Source: Desertimonas sp963772825 (GTDB lineage Bacteria; Actinomycetota; Acidimicrobiia; Acidimicrobiales; Ilumatobacteraceae). From it: a stretch of DNA of 64,000 nt. Below the pieces are notes generated by a model that worked only from the letters and a program-made list of their open reading frames with translations, searched no databases and was not told where the DNA came from. This document shows positions 1 through 9,213 of the stretch, piece after piece; position 1 is the first letter of the stretch; every line of letters begins with the position of its first letter. Both the position numbers and the translations under genes were made by a program. The stretch spans positions 70,903 to 134,902 of the forward strand of contig CAVYYX010000003.1 of assembly GCA_963772825.1 (NCBI GenBank). The letters are read 5' to 3'.

Positions 1-713
1 CCGACGCGGGCCCGCAGTCGTTCGAGCTGCTCGTCAGTGTCGCCCCAGTCGGCGTCGCCGACCGCGGCGCGGACCGCGTCGACACGGTGGTTGAACGGCC
101 GCCCACTTCCGACCGGGTTGCTCAGGTTGTGCTCGTGGCAGAGCCAGAAGAACAACGGCTCACCCACCTCCGCCGGGCGATCGCCGCTGCGCCTGCGGAC
201 GGCAGCCAACCATGGTGTGTCGCTGGCCCGCTGGCGCTCGGGCTGGAAGGAGACTGCGGCGGCGATGGCCCGCCCCACACCGACGCTGTTGAACACCGGA
301 ACGTGCGGCCGGTTGACGTGTCGCCGTGCGCGCCCCGACACGAGGTCGACGAACCAGGCGCGTGAGTTACCGGCGATCGTCGAACCGACGAGGGCGGCGG
401 CCAGCAGCGAGAGCTTGCGCGGGTGCTGCCAATCGTCGTCGTCGAACCAGGTGATCGCCTCGCCAACGGCATGCCGCATGGCGAGATTGCGCTTCACCGG
501 GATCGGGGTGCCGTGGTCGCAGCGGACCACGCGGAGGCCGGCCTCGTCCGGCCAGCGCAGTGGCGGGTCCGAGCTGTCGACGACGACAAGCTCGCGGTGC
601 GAATGGTCCTGCTTCCGGTAGTTCCACAGCAACCACTCGCGGAAATCGGGTCGATCCTCGGTGACGCACAGGCAGCTGAAGGCGAGACCGCGGGTGCTGG
701 TTGGTTCCGTCAT
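1..713 (-). CDS. Family-2 glycosyltransferase-like protein, C-terminus cut by window edge
   Basis: The frame opens with ATG at the complement of 711-713 and stays open to base 1 (237 codons seen). GT-A fold signs are visible: an N-terminal strand (FSCLCVTED, residues 12-20), RELVVVDSSD (40-49), the basic VKRNLAMRHA helix (73-82) and the acidic WFDDDDW motif with DDDD at 91-94, expected to bind metal and nucleotide-sugar. It most resembles the C-terminal glycosyltransferase domain of the fusion protein at 23047-25197, which has WDDDDWYSP. It is divergent from the sheath gene, 83 bp away. Acceptor and donor are unknown. Family call is solid; a role in the injection system is inferred only from position and from the related domain at the other end. 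Confidence 0.8.
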   Translation of the reverse strand, partial: MTEPTSTRGLAFSCLCVTEDRPDFREWLLWNYRKQDHSHRELVVVDSSDPPLRWPDEAGLRVVRCDHGTPIPVKRNLAMRHAVGEAITWFDDDDWQHPRKLSLLAAALVGSTIAGNSRAWFVDLVSGRARRHVNRPHVPVFNSVGVGRAIAAAVSFQPERQRASDTPWLAAVRRRSGDRPAEVGEPLFFWLCHEHNLSNPVGSGRPFNHRVDAVRAAVGDADWGDTDEQLERLRARV

Positions 714-731
714 CGGGCGGCTCGAAAGCCC

Positions 732-759
732 TTGAGTCGGTGGTGTGGGCGCCTTAGAG
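732..759 (+). promoter_or_regulatory. Possible sigma70-type promoter of the eCIS operon
   Basis: TTGAGT (732-737), a 16-bp spacer and TTAGAG (754-759) lie 37 bp before the sheath ATG in the 83-bp gap between divergent genes. Both boxes are imperfect and no operator is obvious. Confidence 0.3.
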
Positions 760-796
760 TACCGCAGGCGTCTTGCCGAGGGGGAGGGGAACTCCA

Positions 797-2377
797 ATGC
801 CAGCTCTCTTGCACCCAGGGGTCTACGTCTCAGAGGTGCCGTCGGGCGCCCGCTCGATCGAGGGTGCGCCGACGAGCACGACGATCTTCGTCGGCGAGAC
901 GGAGCGGGGTCCGATCGGGCCGACGATGATCAAGAGCCGCACCGACTACGAGCGGATGTTCGGCGGCTACTTCCGGGTCCGTGACCCCGAGAGCCCGCAA
1001 CCGGCGCCGACACGGGTGCTCACTGCCTATTCCGTCGACGGCTTCTACCTCAACGGCGGCACGACGGCCTACGTGCTCCGGGCGATGGATCCTGGCGACG
1101 AGGAGGCCCCGGTCACCGCCGAGCGCGATTCCATCGAGGCGAGCTCTCCCGGCGTGTGGGGCAACTCGGTGTCGGTCGCCTTCCTCCCAGCGAGTGGCGG
1201 CTCGACCGAGCGGATCCGCATCGACGTCGTGTACGAGTCACCGCGTACCGGCGAGAGCGCGATCGTCGAGTCCTTCGACCGGCTCTCCGCCGACGTCGAC
1301 GACGAGAACTACGTCGTCGACGTGCTGGCGCGCAGCCTCTACATCAGGTGGGGCGCTGACGACGTCGTTCTTCCGGACCTCGACATCGCCGCATCACCCA
1401 CCGGTGGGGCTCCCGAGGCAACCGACATCATCGACGCCGCTGTCGCTCTCGACGGTGGCGTCGGCGGCGGGGGTGACCTCGACGCCGCCGACTACACCCT
1501 GCTGATGGCCGACCGTCTGGCCGGTGTCGACGATGCCGCACTGCTCGTAGCGACGTGCGATGCGCTGCTCACCGACACCAACTACGTCGACCACGTGCAG
1601 GCGTTCATCGACTTCGCCGAGGCCCGGCCGCGCCAGGACCTGTTCTTCGTCGGCGATCTACCGCGCCAAGACGACGTCGGCGACCCGACGCAGGCGACCG
1701 TCGCCACCGTCACCGCCTACGACAGCGTCACGAGGAGCAACTTCGCCGGGCTGTACTGGCCGCACGTCGTCGTCGGCGACGTCGTCGGCGTCGGCCGCAA
1801 CCCGACGATCACCCTCCCGCCGTCCGGGTACATCGCCGGGCTGTTCGCACGCACCGACGGACGCCGCGGGGTGTGGAAGGCACCGGCCGGCACGGAGGCG
1901 ACGCTGCTCGGAACGTCCAGGCTCGAGTACCAGCTCAACGACCTCCACAGCGACGAGCTCAACCCCGAGGGGATCAACGCCCTGCGCCAGATCCCGGGCG
2001 CCGGACGCGTCGTCTGGGGTGCGCGGACCACGATTCCGGCCAGTGAATGGCGCTATGTGCCAGTTCGCCGCACGGCGATCTTCTTGCGCACGAGCATCTT
2101 CAACGGGATCCAGTGGGCGGTGTTCGAACCCAACGACGAGCCGCTGTGGTCGAGTCTGCGGGCCTCGATCGGGGGGTTCATGGAAACCCAGTTCCGTAAC
2201 GGCGCGTTCGCCGGCCGCACCAGCCGCGAGGCCTACTTCGTCAAGGTCGACTCGGAGACGACGACCGAGATTGACCAAGCGGCGGGCGTGGTCAACATCC
2301 TCGTCGGATTCTGCCCGCTCCGCCCTGCGGAGTTCGTCGTCGTCAAGCTCAGCCAGAAGACCCAGACCGCCACCTGA
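797..2377 (+). CDS. eCIS / phage-like tail sheath protein
   Basis: Contractile sheath subunit (526 aa), the outer cylinder that shortens to drive the inner tube. The N-terminus (LHPGVYVSEVPSG, then STTIFVGETERGP) and the C-terminus (REAYFVKVD, GVVNILVGFCPLRPAEFVVVKL) are typical of the phage tail sheath family shared with Afp2-4 and Pvc2-4. I chose the ATG at 797, not the in-frame ATG at 773, because GGGGAGGGGA at 781-790 is an excellent ribosome site and the conserved PGVYVSE begins right after it. Only one sheath gene is present, as in simpler eCIS; Afp and PVC have three. The tube gene follows 9 bp downstream. Confidence 0.95.
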   Translation: MPALLHPGVYVSEVPSGARSIEGAPTSTTIFVGETERGPIGPTMIKSRTDYERMFGGYFRVRDPESPQPAPTRVLTAYSVDGFYLNGGTTAYVLRAMDPGDEEAPVTAERDSIEASSPGVWGNSVSVAFLPASGGSTERIRIDVVYESPRTGESAIVESFDRLSADVDDENYVVDVLARSLYIRWGADDVVLPDLDIAASPTGGAPEATDIIDAAVALDGGVGGGGDLDAADYTLLMADRLAGVDDAALLVATCDALLTDTNYVDHVQAFIDFAEARPRQDLFFVGDLPRQDDVGDPTQATVATVTAYDSVTRSNFAGLYWPHVVVGDVVGVGRNPTITLPPSGYIAGLFARTDGRRGVWKAPAGTEATLLGTSRLEYQLNDLHSDELNPEGINALRQIPGAGRVVWGARTTIPASEWRYVPVRRTAIFLRTSIFNGIQWAVFEPNDEPLWSSLRASIGGFMETQFRNGAFAGRTSREAYFVKVDSETTTEIDQAAGVVNILVGFCPLRPAEFVVVKLSQKTQTAT

Positions 2378-2386
2378 GGAGGTCGC

Positions 2387-2887
2387 GTGGCCCAGTTCAC
2401 CGCCAACACCCATCGCCTCGATCCGTACAAGAACTTCAAGTTCCGGGTGAAGTGGGACAACCAGTACGTCGCCGGCCTCTCCAAGATGTCGGCGATCAAG
2501 CGCTCGACCGAGGCGATCGAGTGGCGCGAGGCGGGCGGGCCGTCGATCGTGCGCAAGCTCCCGGGTCGCACGAAGTTCGAACCGGTGACCCTCGAGTCGG
2601 GATTGACCCACGATCAGCAGCTGATCGCCTGGGCCGATCTGGTGAACAACCCCCAAGGCGACGCCGCCGTCTCGCTCAAGCTGTACCGCAAAGAGGTCAC
2701 CGTCGAGGTGTTGAACCTCCAAGCGACACCGGTGATGGCATTCATCCTCCATCGGGCTTGGGTGTCGGAGTTCCAAGCGGTGCCGGAGATGGACGCCAAC
2801 GCCAATGCCGTTGCGATCCAGACACTGAAGTTCGAGTACGAAGGCTTCTCGGTCGACACCGCCGTCACAGAGCCCACCGAGTCCTAA
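2387..2887 (+). CDS. eCIS inner tube protein (T4 gp19-like)
   Basis: Tube subunit of 166 aa, the usual size of Afp1/Pvc1 and T4 gp19. The start is GTG at 2387 with GAGGAGG just upstream. Diagnostic stretches are the N-terminal YKNFKFRVKWDNQYVAGLSKMS, an IEWREAGG loop, GRTKFEPVTLESGLTHD and a C-terminal EMDANANAVAIQTLKFEYEGF, all matching the tail tube family in which hexamer rings stack into the channel. It sits directly after the sheath, the normal order. A single tube gene suggests one protein builds the whole tube. Confidence 0.95.
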   Translation: MAQFTANTHRLDPYKNFKFRVKWDNQYVAGLSKMSAIKRSTEAIEWREAGGPSIVRKLPGRTKFEPVTLESGLTHDQQLIAWADLVNNPQGDAAVSLKLYRKEVTVEVLNLQATPVMAFILHRAWVSEFQAVPEMDANANAVAIQTLKFEYEGFSVDTAVTEPTES

Positions 2888-2895
2888 CCTCGCCG

Positions 2896-3793
2896 ATGGC
2901 CGCAACCACGGAACGGGTCGACAGCCCACTGCGGTCGGCCACCTCGGCATCGGGCGCGTCGACGTCGGCGCCCCGGCTGGCGTTGCGGGCGATGTCGGGC
3001 TGGGAGGAAGAGCACGTCCAGCGGCACCAGGCGGACACCAACACGGCGCGCCTGTGCAACGAGATCCTCGCCCGCTGCCTGGTGCCGCCCGGCGAGGACC
3101 CGGGCGCCGCCCGCCAGACCGTCGCCGCTCTGCTGGTCGGCGAACGCGACCGGGAGCTGGTCGAGCTGCGTCGTCTCTCACTCGGCCCCGCGGTGTCCGC
3201 CCAGGTCGTCTGTCCGTCGTGCGGCGAGACGAGCGACGCCGAGTTCTCCCTCGACACCCTGCCGCTCGACCTACCCAGCTCGCCGCGCCGGGTCAGCCTG
3301 GAGATCCCGGAGCTGGGCGACGTGACGTTGCGCCTCCCCACCGCCGGCGACCAGGAGGAGCTGCTCGACGCCGACCTGGAGACGGAGGCCGAGCAGTTCT
3401 CCTGGCTCCTCGCCCGCTGCCTCGAGCGCGTCGGCGAGCGCAGCGGGGCCTTCGACGTCGACTTCGCCCGCAACCTCCCCGTCGGCGTACGTCACGCCCT
3501 CGACGCGGCGTTGCAGGTGGCGATCCCGGCACTCGATCTGGAGATGGCCGTCGAGTGCTCACACTGCCGCGCCCCGATCGTTGCGCCGTTCGACGTCTCG
3601 AGCTTTTTTTTTCGAACTGACGGCCCGCGCTGCCGGCCTGCTTCGCGACGTGCACACCTTGGCCCGCGCTTACCACTGGTCCGAACGCGACATCGTCGGG
3701 CTCAGCCTGGGCAGACGACTGGCGTATCTGATGCTGCTCGAGGTGGACGCCGACGCCGCGCTGCTGGCGGAACTCAGCGGGGAGACGCCGTGA
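2896..3793 (+). CDS. Zinc-ribbon baseplate hub assembly (gp26-like) protein; broken by T9 run
   Basis: The ATG at 2896 opens a frame with two CxxC pairs (C106/C109 in VCPSCGE, C221/C224 in ECSHCRA) that should bind one zinc, and a central RLPTAGDQEELL segment. This resembles the T4 baseplate hub assembly chaperone (gp26-like) family found in eCIS. At 3604-3612 nine T residues shift the frame. The protein-like continuation (FELTARAAGLL, ARAYHWSERDIVGLSLGRRLAYLMLL) lies in the next frame and ends at 3793, giving about 298 aa if one T is skipped. Unshifted, the frame runs to 3816 as arginine-rich nonsense. The break may be a homopolymer error, a mutation or slippage. Confidence 0.75.
3604..3612 (+). 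other. T9 homopolymer at a frame change
   Basis: Nine consecutive T in very GC-rich coding DNA, exactly where the reading frame of the zinc-ribbon gene must shift by one base. Eight T would restore the frame. Confidence 0.9.
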
Positions 3794-3812
3794 CCGCCGC
3801 CGAGGTCGATCG

Positions 3813-4876
3813 GTGAGTTGGCTCTCCCGGCTCGTCACACCGCCGCTACGCCCGGCTGTCGCTGCCGGGTCGCCGCTCGCGGCGGGCGCGCGCCGTCACC
3901 GGTCGATGCTGCGCCCGGGGCCGGTGATCCGTCACGGCCTGTCGCTGATCGCGACACCCCCACTGCTCGGACCACCTGCCGAACGCCACAGCTGGGTCGC
4001 CGCGGCGGAAACTCTCCGCGGCCCGCTGCGGTCACCAACGACGATCGACGCGCCGAGCCGTGGCGCACCCGTGCAACCACTCCAGCCACGAACTCCCACG
4101 GAACCACCTGCAGACGCGCCACGACCGCCTGCCTCCAGTCCGGCCGCGACGCAAGCGACCACCCGCCGCCGACGGTCGGCAACCGCCGATGCGGACCAGC
4201 CGCGGCCACTCGCAGGTGATCGACCTGCCGGGACCGGGCGCGTTCGCGCCCGCACCTACCCGGCGAGCCGGCGCACTCTCCTCGCCGCCCCTCGCTCCGG
4301 CCCGCCGAGCCGCGCCGGCAACGGCAGCCGCGTCGGCACTGACGGCATCTTCACTGCGGTACTCGACGCCGGGCCGCCCGGCATCATCCGGACTTCGTGC
4401 CACCCAGGTGGCGCCGATCACCGCCGTATCCACCACGCCCGCCGCGCCCGGGCCGGTCGAGGGGTCGGCACGTCCACTGGCCGTCGTCGGGTCGGCCGTC
4501 CCCGGACTCCGGACGCTCCCAGCCCGACCGTCGTCGGACGAGCTTCGGCGGCCCACCGTCAGGGCTCCGCTCGCAAGCTCGACGACCGCGCAATCCACCG
4601 ATCCCGCCGTCGCCACGGCCGCAATCCAGCGGCGACCGTCGCGACCTCGAGGTTCTGCCGGCGCCCACCCGGGTGGTGCCGAGTGGAGCACCGGCAGCTG
4701 GCACCACCGCCGGGCCGCCGCGAATCTCGATCGAGATCGGCCGGATCGAGATCCGCTCGACGCCGCGCCCGGCCGCGTCACCCGCCCGACGCGTCGTCGC
4801 CCCACGCGACCACGTGATCGATCCGCATTGCCGTTCGGCGGTCGCCAGGGGGCGCGGTGACGGCGTTGTTCAATGA
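3813..4876 (+). pseudogene. Proline/arginine/threonine-rich eCIS protein, two frame changes
   Basis: A GTG at 3813 starts a low-complexity P/A/R/T-rich product (about 353 aa when assembled). Third-position GC moves from one frame to the next near 4390 and again near 4635, so no single frame covers the gene. The last segment, with ISIEIGRIEIRS (nt about 4722-4757), is a short beta motif I associate with proline-rich proteins at this place in other eCIS operons (recollection). The end at 4876 overlaps the DUF4255 gene by 20 bp. An 8-codon ORF (3790-3816) couples it to the gene before. Function is unknown; it may be a disordered linker or scaffold. The exact frame-change positions are estimates. 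Confidence 0.5.
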
Positions 4877-6020
4877 TCTCCACGACATCGCCCAGGTCCT
4901 CGCCGAACACATTCGCGAGGAGGTCGGCATCGACGACGTCCAGGCCGGCCAGCCGCGCGATGTCGGCGCCACCGCGGCGGCGGCCGCCCGCCTGACGTTC
5001 TGGTATGCCACGCCCCAGCCCGGGCACCGCAGCGACCCCGTCGAGACCCAACCGGACGGCGCCAGACGGTTCCCGCCGCTGTCGCTGTCGTGCTTCTACG
5101 TGGTGACGACCTCGGGAAGCGACAACGAGGACCCGATCGCCGCCCATCACGCCCTCGGTCGGATCATGACGCTGTTCCACGACCGGCCGTCGCTGCAGTT
5201 GCCGCTGTCGGACAACCCGGGCGCTCCCGCGGGCGTGTTCAGCGCGCTTGGCGAGGGCACGCTCAACGTGCTCCAGGTGCCGATCGCCGCCGACCAGGTC
5301 GACAAGATCTGGACGGCCTTCGACCTCCCGGTGCAACCGTGGGCCTTGTTCGAGGTGACGCCGGTGCAGCTGATGTCGCAGCGCGACGACCTCGGACCGG
5401 CACCCCTCGTCCTCCCCGGCGGCATCGACCTCGAGATCCGCGCCGGAACCCGACCGCTGATCGTTCGCGTCGTGCCAGAGGTGGTACGGCCCGAGGGTCG
5501 CGTCCGGATCGACGCGCTGATTCCCGGCGAGCTCGAGGCGGTTGTCGTCGACGGGATCGCCGTGCCGACGGGAAGCCCGTCGTTGACCGCCGCTGACGGC
5601 GGATCGCCGCTGCTGCTCAACCTCGATGCCGGCGGGCTGGAGGACCTCGGCCCCGGCAGCCACCGCCTCACGGTCCGGACGAGCGGTCTCGTGTCACGCA
5701 GCACGGTGCTGCGCATCGCCGAGGAGACGGTGTCCGTGCTCGATGCACCGCCGGCACTTCGTCACGACCCAACCACGCCGCTCGTGCTCACCGGCGCCAA
5801 CCTGGCGGCCGCCGAGGACTGCGTCGTCTGGCCCGACGACGGCGTCGCCTCGCCCACCGACGTGCGCACCTTGGAGCTCATCGACCTCGACGCCGAGTCC
5901 GTCACGGTCGCCGCTGACGAGCTCGACACGCTGCCGCACCGCCCGCGCCCGTGGCGGCTGGCGGTGCGTCTCGGCGAACGGCTGTACACGCCGTATGTGC
6001 TCGTGGAGCTGACGGCATGA
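4857..6020 (+). CDS. DUF4255 tube-terminator (Pvc16/Afp16-like) protein
   Basis: The GTG at 4857 gives 387 aa. The N-terminal ~180 residues match the DUF4255 fold of Pvc16/Afp16, the cap that ends tube and sheath polymerisation: NDLHDIAQVLAEHIREE, LTFWYATPQPG, FPPLSLSCFYVVTTSGS, AHHALGRIMTLFHDRP. The C-terminal half looks like two immunoglobulin-like beta repeats (VRIDALIPGELEAVVVDG and TTPLVLTGANLAAAEDCVV), a common extension in actinobacterial and cyanobacterial members. The stop overlaps the ATPase start by 4 bp (ATGA), implying translational coupling. Confidence 0.88.
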   Translation: MTALFNDLHDIAQVLAEHIREEVGIDDVQAGQPRDVGATAAAAARLTFWYATPQPGHRSDPVETQPDGARRFPPLSLSCFYVVTTSGSDNEDPIAAHHALGRIMTLFHDRPSLQLPLSDNPGAPAGVFSALGEGTLNVLQVPIAADQVDKIWTAFDLPVQPWALFEVTPVQLMSQRDDLGPAPLVLPGGIDLEIRAGTRPLIVRVVPEVVRPEGRVRIDALIPGELEAVVVDGIAVPTGSPSLTAADGGSPLLLNLDAGGLEDLGPGSHRLTVRTSGLVSRSTVLRIAEETVSVLDAPPALRHDPTTPLVLTGANLAAAEDCVVWPDDGVASPTDVRTLELIDLDAESVTVAADELDTLPHRPRPWRLAVRLGERLYTPYVLVELTA

Positions 6021-7978
6021 TCGGCGCCGAGCTGATGCGCGACGCCGCGCTGTTGGGCGCCGCCTGCGTCGTGACTGCGCCCCGCGACGAGGTGCCCGAC
6101 GCCGCCCACAGCCTGACGGCCCGACCACAGGAGTGGAACGAGCTGCGCTCGCGGCTGGAGGCGCACGAGGCGTCCGACGACGCGGGCCACGCTCGGCTGT
6201 GCGACGAGCTCGGGATGGATCGGACCTCCTACTGCCTCGTCATGCTCTGTTGCGCCGTCGAGCGCTACCCGGAGGCGGCCGCCGCGGTGAGCCTGATGAC
6301 CGAGGATCCGCGGGCGCTGCTGCCCACGCCGACGGTCGTCGCCTTGCTCGTCTCGGGCCTCACCGGCGATCCCTTCGCGGCGACCCTGGCGGCGGCGATC
6401 GGTGGCGGGATGGCCGCACGACTCGGGCTCGTGGACATCATCGAGCAGGTGCCGGGCCTGCCGCACAGCCACCATGCGATGCGTCTCGTGCGCCGCGAGC
6501 TGATGGCGTTGCTCGAACAGCCGAGAGCGATCGGGGCCCATCGGGAACGGCCGATCGACACCATCGTTCCGCCGCCGCATCCGGCTTTCGACGACGACAC
6601 CGTGCGCCGCGCCGCCGCCCTGTTGGACCGCCACCGGCTGCTCGTCCTCCGCGGCCCGCGGCGCAGCGGCCGCCAACTGGCCTGCGACCTCGCGTCGCTG
6701 GCCGGTTCCACCGTCAACTTCGTGACCGTCGACGGCGAACTGCCGCGCCCGAGCGAGCTCGCTCGCGTCCGCGACGGGCTGCTCGTCGTCGACCTGCACC
6801 TCGCCGACCCGGCAGCCGAGGTACCGTTCGCATCCTTCAATCCGGAGTCGGGACCGCTGCTGGTCCTCGTCGCCGGGACCGCCGACGTGCCGGGGACGGC
6901 AACGATCGATGTCGCCCCGATCGGCTACCCGGAGGCGGCGCGCGTGTGGGGATCGATCGTCGGTGCCGAGCACGCCAGCGGTCTCGCCGCCCGCTATCGC
7001 GTCGGTGTCGAGGAAGCCCGCCGTGCGGTGCGCGAGGCAGGTGACCTCGACACGCCGAGTGACACCCCGCCGACTCCGGTCATCGACGTCGAAGCGGTGG
7101 CCCGTCGCATTCGCGCCCAGGGCGCCCGCCGCATCGGGCAGCACGTCACCGTCGTCGAGACGTCGACCACGCTTGCCGACCTCGTCGTCCCTCCTGGTCT
7201 TCGCGCCCAGCTCGACGAGATCGTCGGCTGGCAGCGTGAGGGCTGGCGAGTCCGGTGGGGCATGGATCTCGGACGGGCGGACACCATCGGGATGGGCCTG
7301 ACCTGCCTGTTCGCTGGCAAGCCCGGCACCGGAAAGTCGTTCGCGGCTCGGTGTCTCGCTGCTGAGCTTGGACTCAATCTCTACTGCATCGATCTCAGCC
7401 GGGTTGTCTCGAAGTACATCGGCGACACGGAGAAGGCGCTCGCCGCAGTGTTCGACGAGGTCGAGGCCGGCCACGGGATCTTGCTGTTCGACGAGGCCGA
7501 CGCCATCTTCGGCCGCCGCTCCGAGGTCAAAGACGCCCACGATCGCTACGCCAACATCGAGGTCGGTTACCTGCTGCAGCGGCTCGAGAGCTACGAGGGG
7601 ATGGCCGTGCTGACGACCAACCTCCAGGGCAACATCGACGCCGCGTTCGTCCGCCGCCTGCGCTTCATCCTCCAGTTCCCCGAGCCCGACCGCGACCTCC
7701 GCCTCCAGCTGTGGGAGCGGTCACTGCCCAGCCGCGAGTGGCGCGACGACGACCTCGACCTCGGAGTGCTCGCCGACCGGTTCGCCCTCAACGGCGGATC
7801 GATCAGCAACATCGGGCTCGCCGCCGCCCACTTGGCGGCCGCCACGCCGGCCGGTCTCGTCACCACTGCGCACGTGCTGCGCGCCACCCAGCGCGAGTTG
7901 CAGAAGACTGGACGCCCGTCCGACGCCGCCGCCTTCGGCCCGCTCGGGGATCTCGTCGGCAACGGGGGTCGTCGATGA
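6017..7978 (+). CDS. AAA+ ATPase of the eCIS (Pvc15/Afp15-like)
   Basis: The ATG at 6017 overlaps the previous stop, giving 653 aa; an in-frame start at 5951 would lie inside DUF4255. Residues 1-330 are a poorly conserved N-terminal region with a degenerate nucleotide-binding-like stretch (VLRGPRRSGR). The C-terminal AAA domain has Walker A GKPGTGKS (about 433-440), Walker B ILLFDEADA (about 488-496), sensor-1 VLTTN and an arginine-finger region AFVRRLRF. Members of this family are core eCIS genes and are thought to help assemble the particle or load cargo in the cytoplasm. No lesion is visible. Confidence 0.93.
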   Translation: MIGAELMRDAALLGAACVVTAPRDEVPDAAHSLTARPQEWNELRSRLEAHEASDDAGHARLCDELGMDRTSYCLVMLCCAVERYPEAAAAVSLMTEDPRALLPTPTVVALLVSGLTGDPFAATLAAAIGGGMAARLGLVDIIEQVPGLPHSHHAMRLVRRELMALLEQPRAIGAHRERPIDTIVPPPHPAFDDDTVRRAAALLDRHRLLVLRGPRRSGRQLACDLASLAGSTVNFVTVDGELPRPSELARVRDGLLVVDLHLADPAAEVPFASFNPESGPLLVLVAGTADVPGTATIDVAPIGYPEAARVWGSIVGAEHASGLAARYRVGVEEARRAVREAGDLDTPSDTPPTPVIDVEAVARRIRAQGARRIGQHVTVVETSTTLADLVVPPGLRAQLDEIVGWQREGWRVRWGMDLGRADTIGMGLTCLFAGKPGTGKSFAARCLAAELGLNLYCIDLSRVVSKYIGDTEKALAAVFDEVEAGHGILLFDEADAIFGRRSEVKDAHDRYANIEVGYLLQRLESYEGMAVLTTNLQGNIDAAFVRRLRFILQFPEPDRDLRLQLWERSLPSREWRDDDLDLGVLADRFALNGGSISNIGLAAAHLAAATPAGLVTTAHVLRATQRELQKTGRPSDAAAFGPLGDLVGNGGRR

Positions 7979-8247
7979 GATCGATCCGCCTGCGCATCGA
8001 TCACGTCGCCGTCGAGATCGCCGAGGAGCAACGCGCCGCGGACGTCACGGAGACGCTGCGGACGGCCCTCGCCCTGCTCGCCACCCGCCTCGCCGGGGCG
8101 CCGTTCGACACGGCTCGGGAGGCGCCGCGTCGCGCTCTCGAGCTGCTCGACCTCACTCCCGTGGCGCCCGATTGGTTCGGCCGACCGGATGCCGCCGCCC
8201 GCTTGGCCGACGACCTCTACGCGCGCATCTGGGGGGCCGAGCGATGA
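7975..8247 (+). CDS. Small eCIS protein of unknown function
   Basis: A 90-aa product starting with ATG at 7975, overlapping the ATPase stop by 4 bp and overlapped by the next start at 8244. It begins with a short beta strand (IRLRIDHVAVEI) followed by alanine/leucine-rich helices (TLRTALALLATRLAG) and ends DDLYARIWGAER. Small ORFs at this position are common after the eCIS ATPase but I do not know their role. The four-base overlaps at both ends are strong evidence that it is a real gene. Confidence 0.7.
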   Translation: MRSIRLRIDHVAVEIAEEQRAADVTETLRTALALLATRLAGAPFDTAREAPRRALELLDLTPVAPDWFGRPDAAARLADDLYARIWGAER

Positions 8248-8921
8248 CCGACGGCATCAGCTACCTGCGCGGCGCGTTCATCGCCTATGAACCCGGCGGC
8301 TATCCCGACCGCAAGCGGGTGATCCCGTTCCGGTTCAACCCCGAAGCGCTGTCGCGGACCGTTGCGCTGCAAACCGGTCAGTCGGGTGGAGGCGTCGAGG
8401 GTGCCGCCTCGCGGGCGGCCGCGGCGCCCCCGGCCGAAGGCAGCGCCGACACGTCGGCGGGCACGATCAAAGAGAGCTTCACGGTGCAGATCCGCCTCGA
8501 CTTCGCCGACCGCGACGAGTCTGTCAGCGGGCTCGACGAGGAGTTCGGGATCGCCCCCGAGATCGCGGCGATCGAAGACCTGCTGTACCCCGCTGAAGCG
8601 GAGACGGACGCCAGCTCCGACGGGTCGGAACCGGTCCGCCCGGCACGGGCGCGGCCTACCGTGCTTTTCGTGTGGGGGCGCAAACGGGTTCTGCCGGTGA
8701 AGGTCGTCTCGCTCAAGATCGACGAGTCGGTGTACAACAACCACCTCAACCCGGTGCGCGCCGAGATCGATGTGTCGCTGGAGGTTCACGGCGAAGCCGA
8801 CGCCCGTAACGACCCGGCCGTGCGGTCCGCCCTCGACCACACCAATGCCAGCCGCCGCGAGTTGGCGCGGATGTACTACGACAACACGTCCTCCCAGGGC
8901 TCGAACATCCTTCCGCTGTAG
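8244..8921 (+). CDS. CIS tube-base protein (Pvc7/Afp7-like)
   Basis: 225 aa from ATG 8244. The opening (FIAYEPGGY, VIPFRFNPEALSRT) and the later VLFVWGRKRVLPVKVVSLKIDE, YNNHLNPVRAEIDVSLEV match the beta domain of Pvc7/Afp7 that joins the tube to the hub. A flexible Ala/Gly-rich insert lies near residues 45-75. In Afp7 this domain is fused to LysM; here the LysM-like part is the separate next gene, 10 bp downstream. The C-terminal ARMYYDNTSSQGSNIL fits the family. Confidence 0.85.
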   Translation: MTDGISYLRGAFIAYEPGGYPDRKRVIPFRFNPEALSRTVALQTGQSGGGVEGAASRAAAAPPAEGSADTSAGTIKESFTVQIRLDFADRDESVSGLDEEFGIAPEIAAIEDLLYPAEAETDASSDGSEPVRPARARPTVLFVWGRKRVLPVKVVSLKIDESVYNNHLNPVRAEIDVSLEVHGEADARNDPAVRSALDHTNASRRELARMYYDNTSSQGSNILPL

Positions 8922-8931
8922 GAGGTCAGCG

Positions 8932-9207
8932 ATGATCGATCGACGGAGCAGATACAAGACGACCGCCGTACTGATCGTGCCGGATGGGCACGGCGGTACG
9001 CAGAGCGTGTTCGACATCCGCCGCACGCCCGCGACCAGCGGGGTGTTGCGCTTCACCCCGACGGACTCCGACCGCCTCGACCTGCTGGCATGGCGCTTCT
9101 ACCGCGACCCCACGATGTTCTGGAAGATCTGTGACGCCTCGACCGAGCTCGACCCGTTCGACGTCGTCGAGCCCGGCGACCCGATCCTCATCCCGCCGGA
9201 CAAGTAG
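8932..9207 (+). CDS. LysM-like / tail protein X-like baseplate hub protein
   Basis: 91 aa from ATG 8932 with GGAGG 6-10 bp upstream. Core features are VLRFTPTDSDRLDLLAWRFYRDPTMFWKICDAS and the terminal DPFDVVEPGDPILIPPDK, where DxLAxxFYxDPxxWW and GdxIxIP are the two halves of a LysM-like fold as in phage tail protein X. It probably links the tube-base protein to the hub encoded next. Spacing of 6 bp to the hub gene supports a single operon. Confidence 0.82.
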   Translation: MIDRRSRYKTTAVLIVPDGHGGTQSVFDIRRTPATSGVLRFTPTDSDRLDLLAWRFYRDPTMFWKICDASTELDPFDVVEPGDPILIPPDK

Positions 9208-9213
9208 GCCACG

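Noticed and set aside
4032..5663. 543-codon minus ORF under the proline-rich and DUF4255 genes
   Set aside because: Antisense shadow; the + strand carries the recognised DUF4255 family.
5951..6016. Upstream in-frame start for the AAA+ ATPase
   Set aside because: It would lie inside the DUF4255 coding region; the ATGA overlap at 6017 is the usual arrangement.
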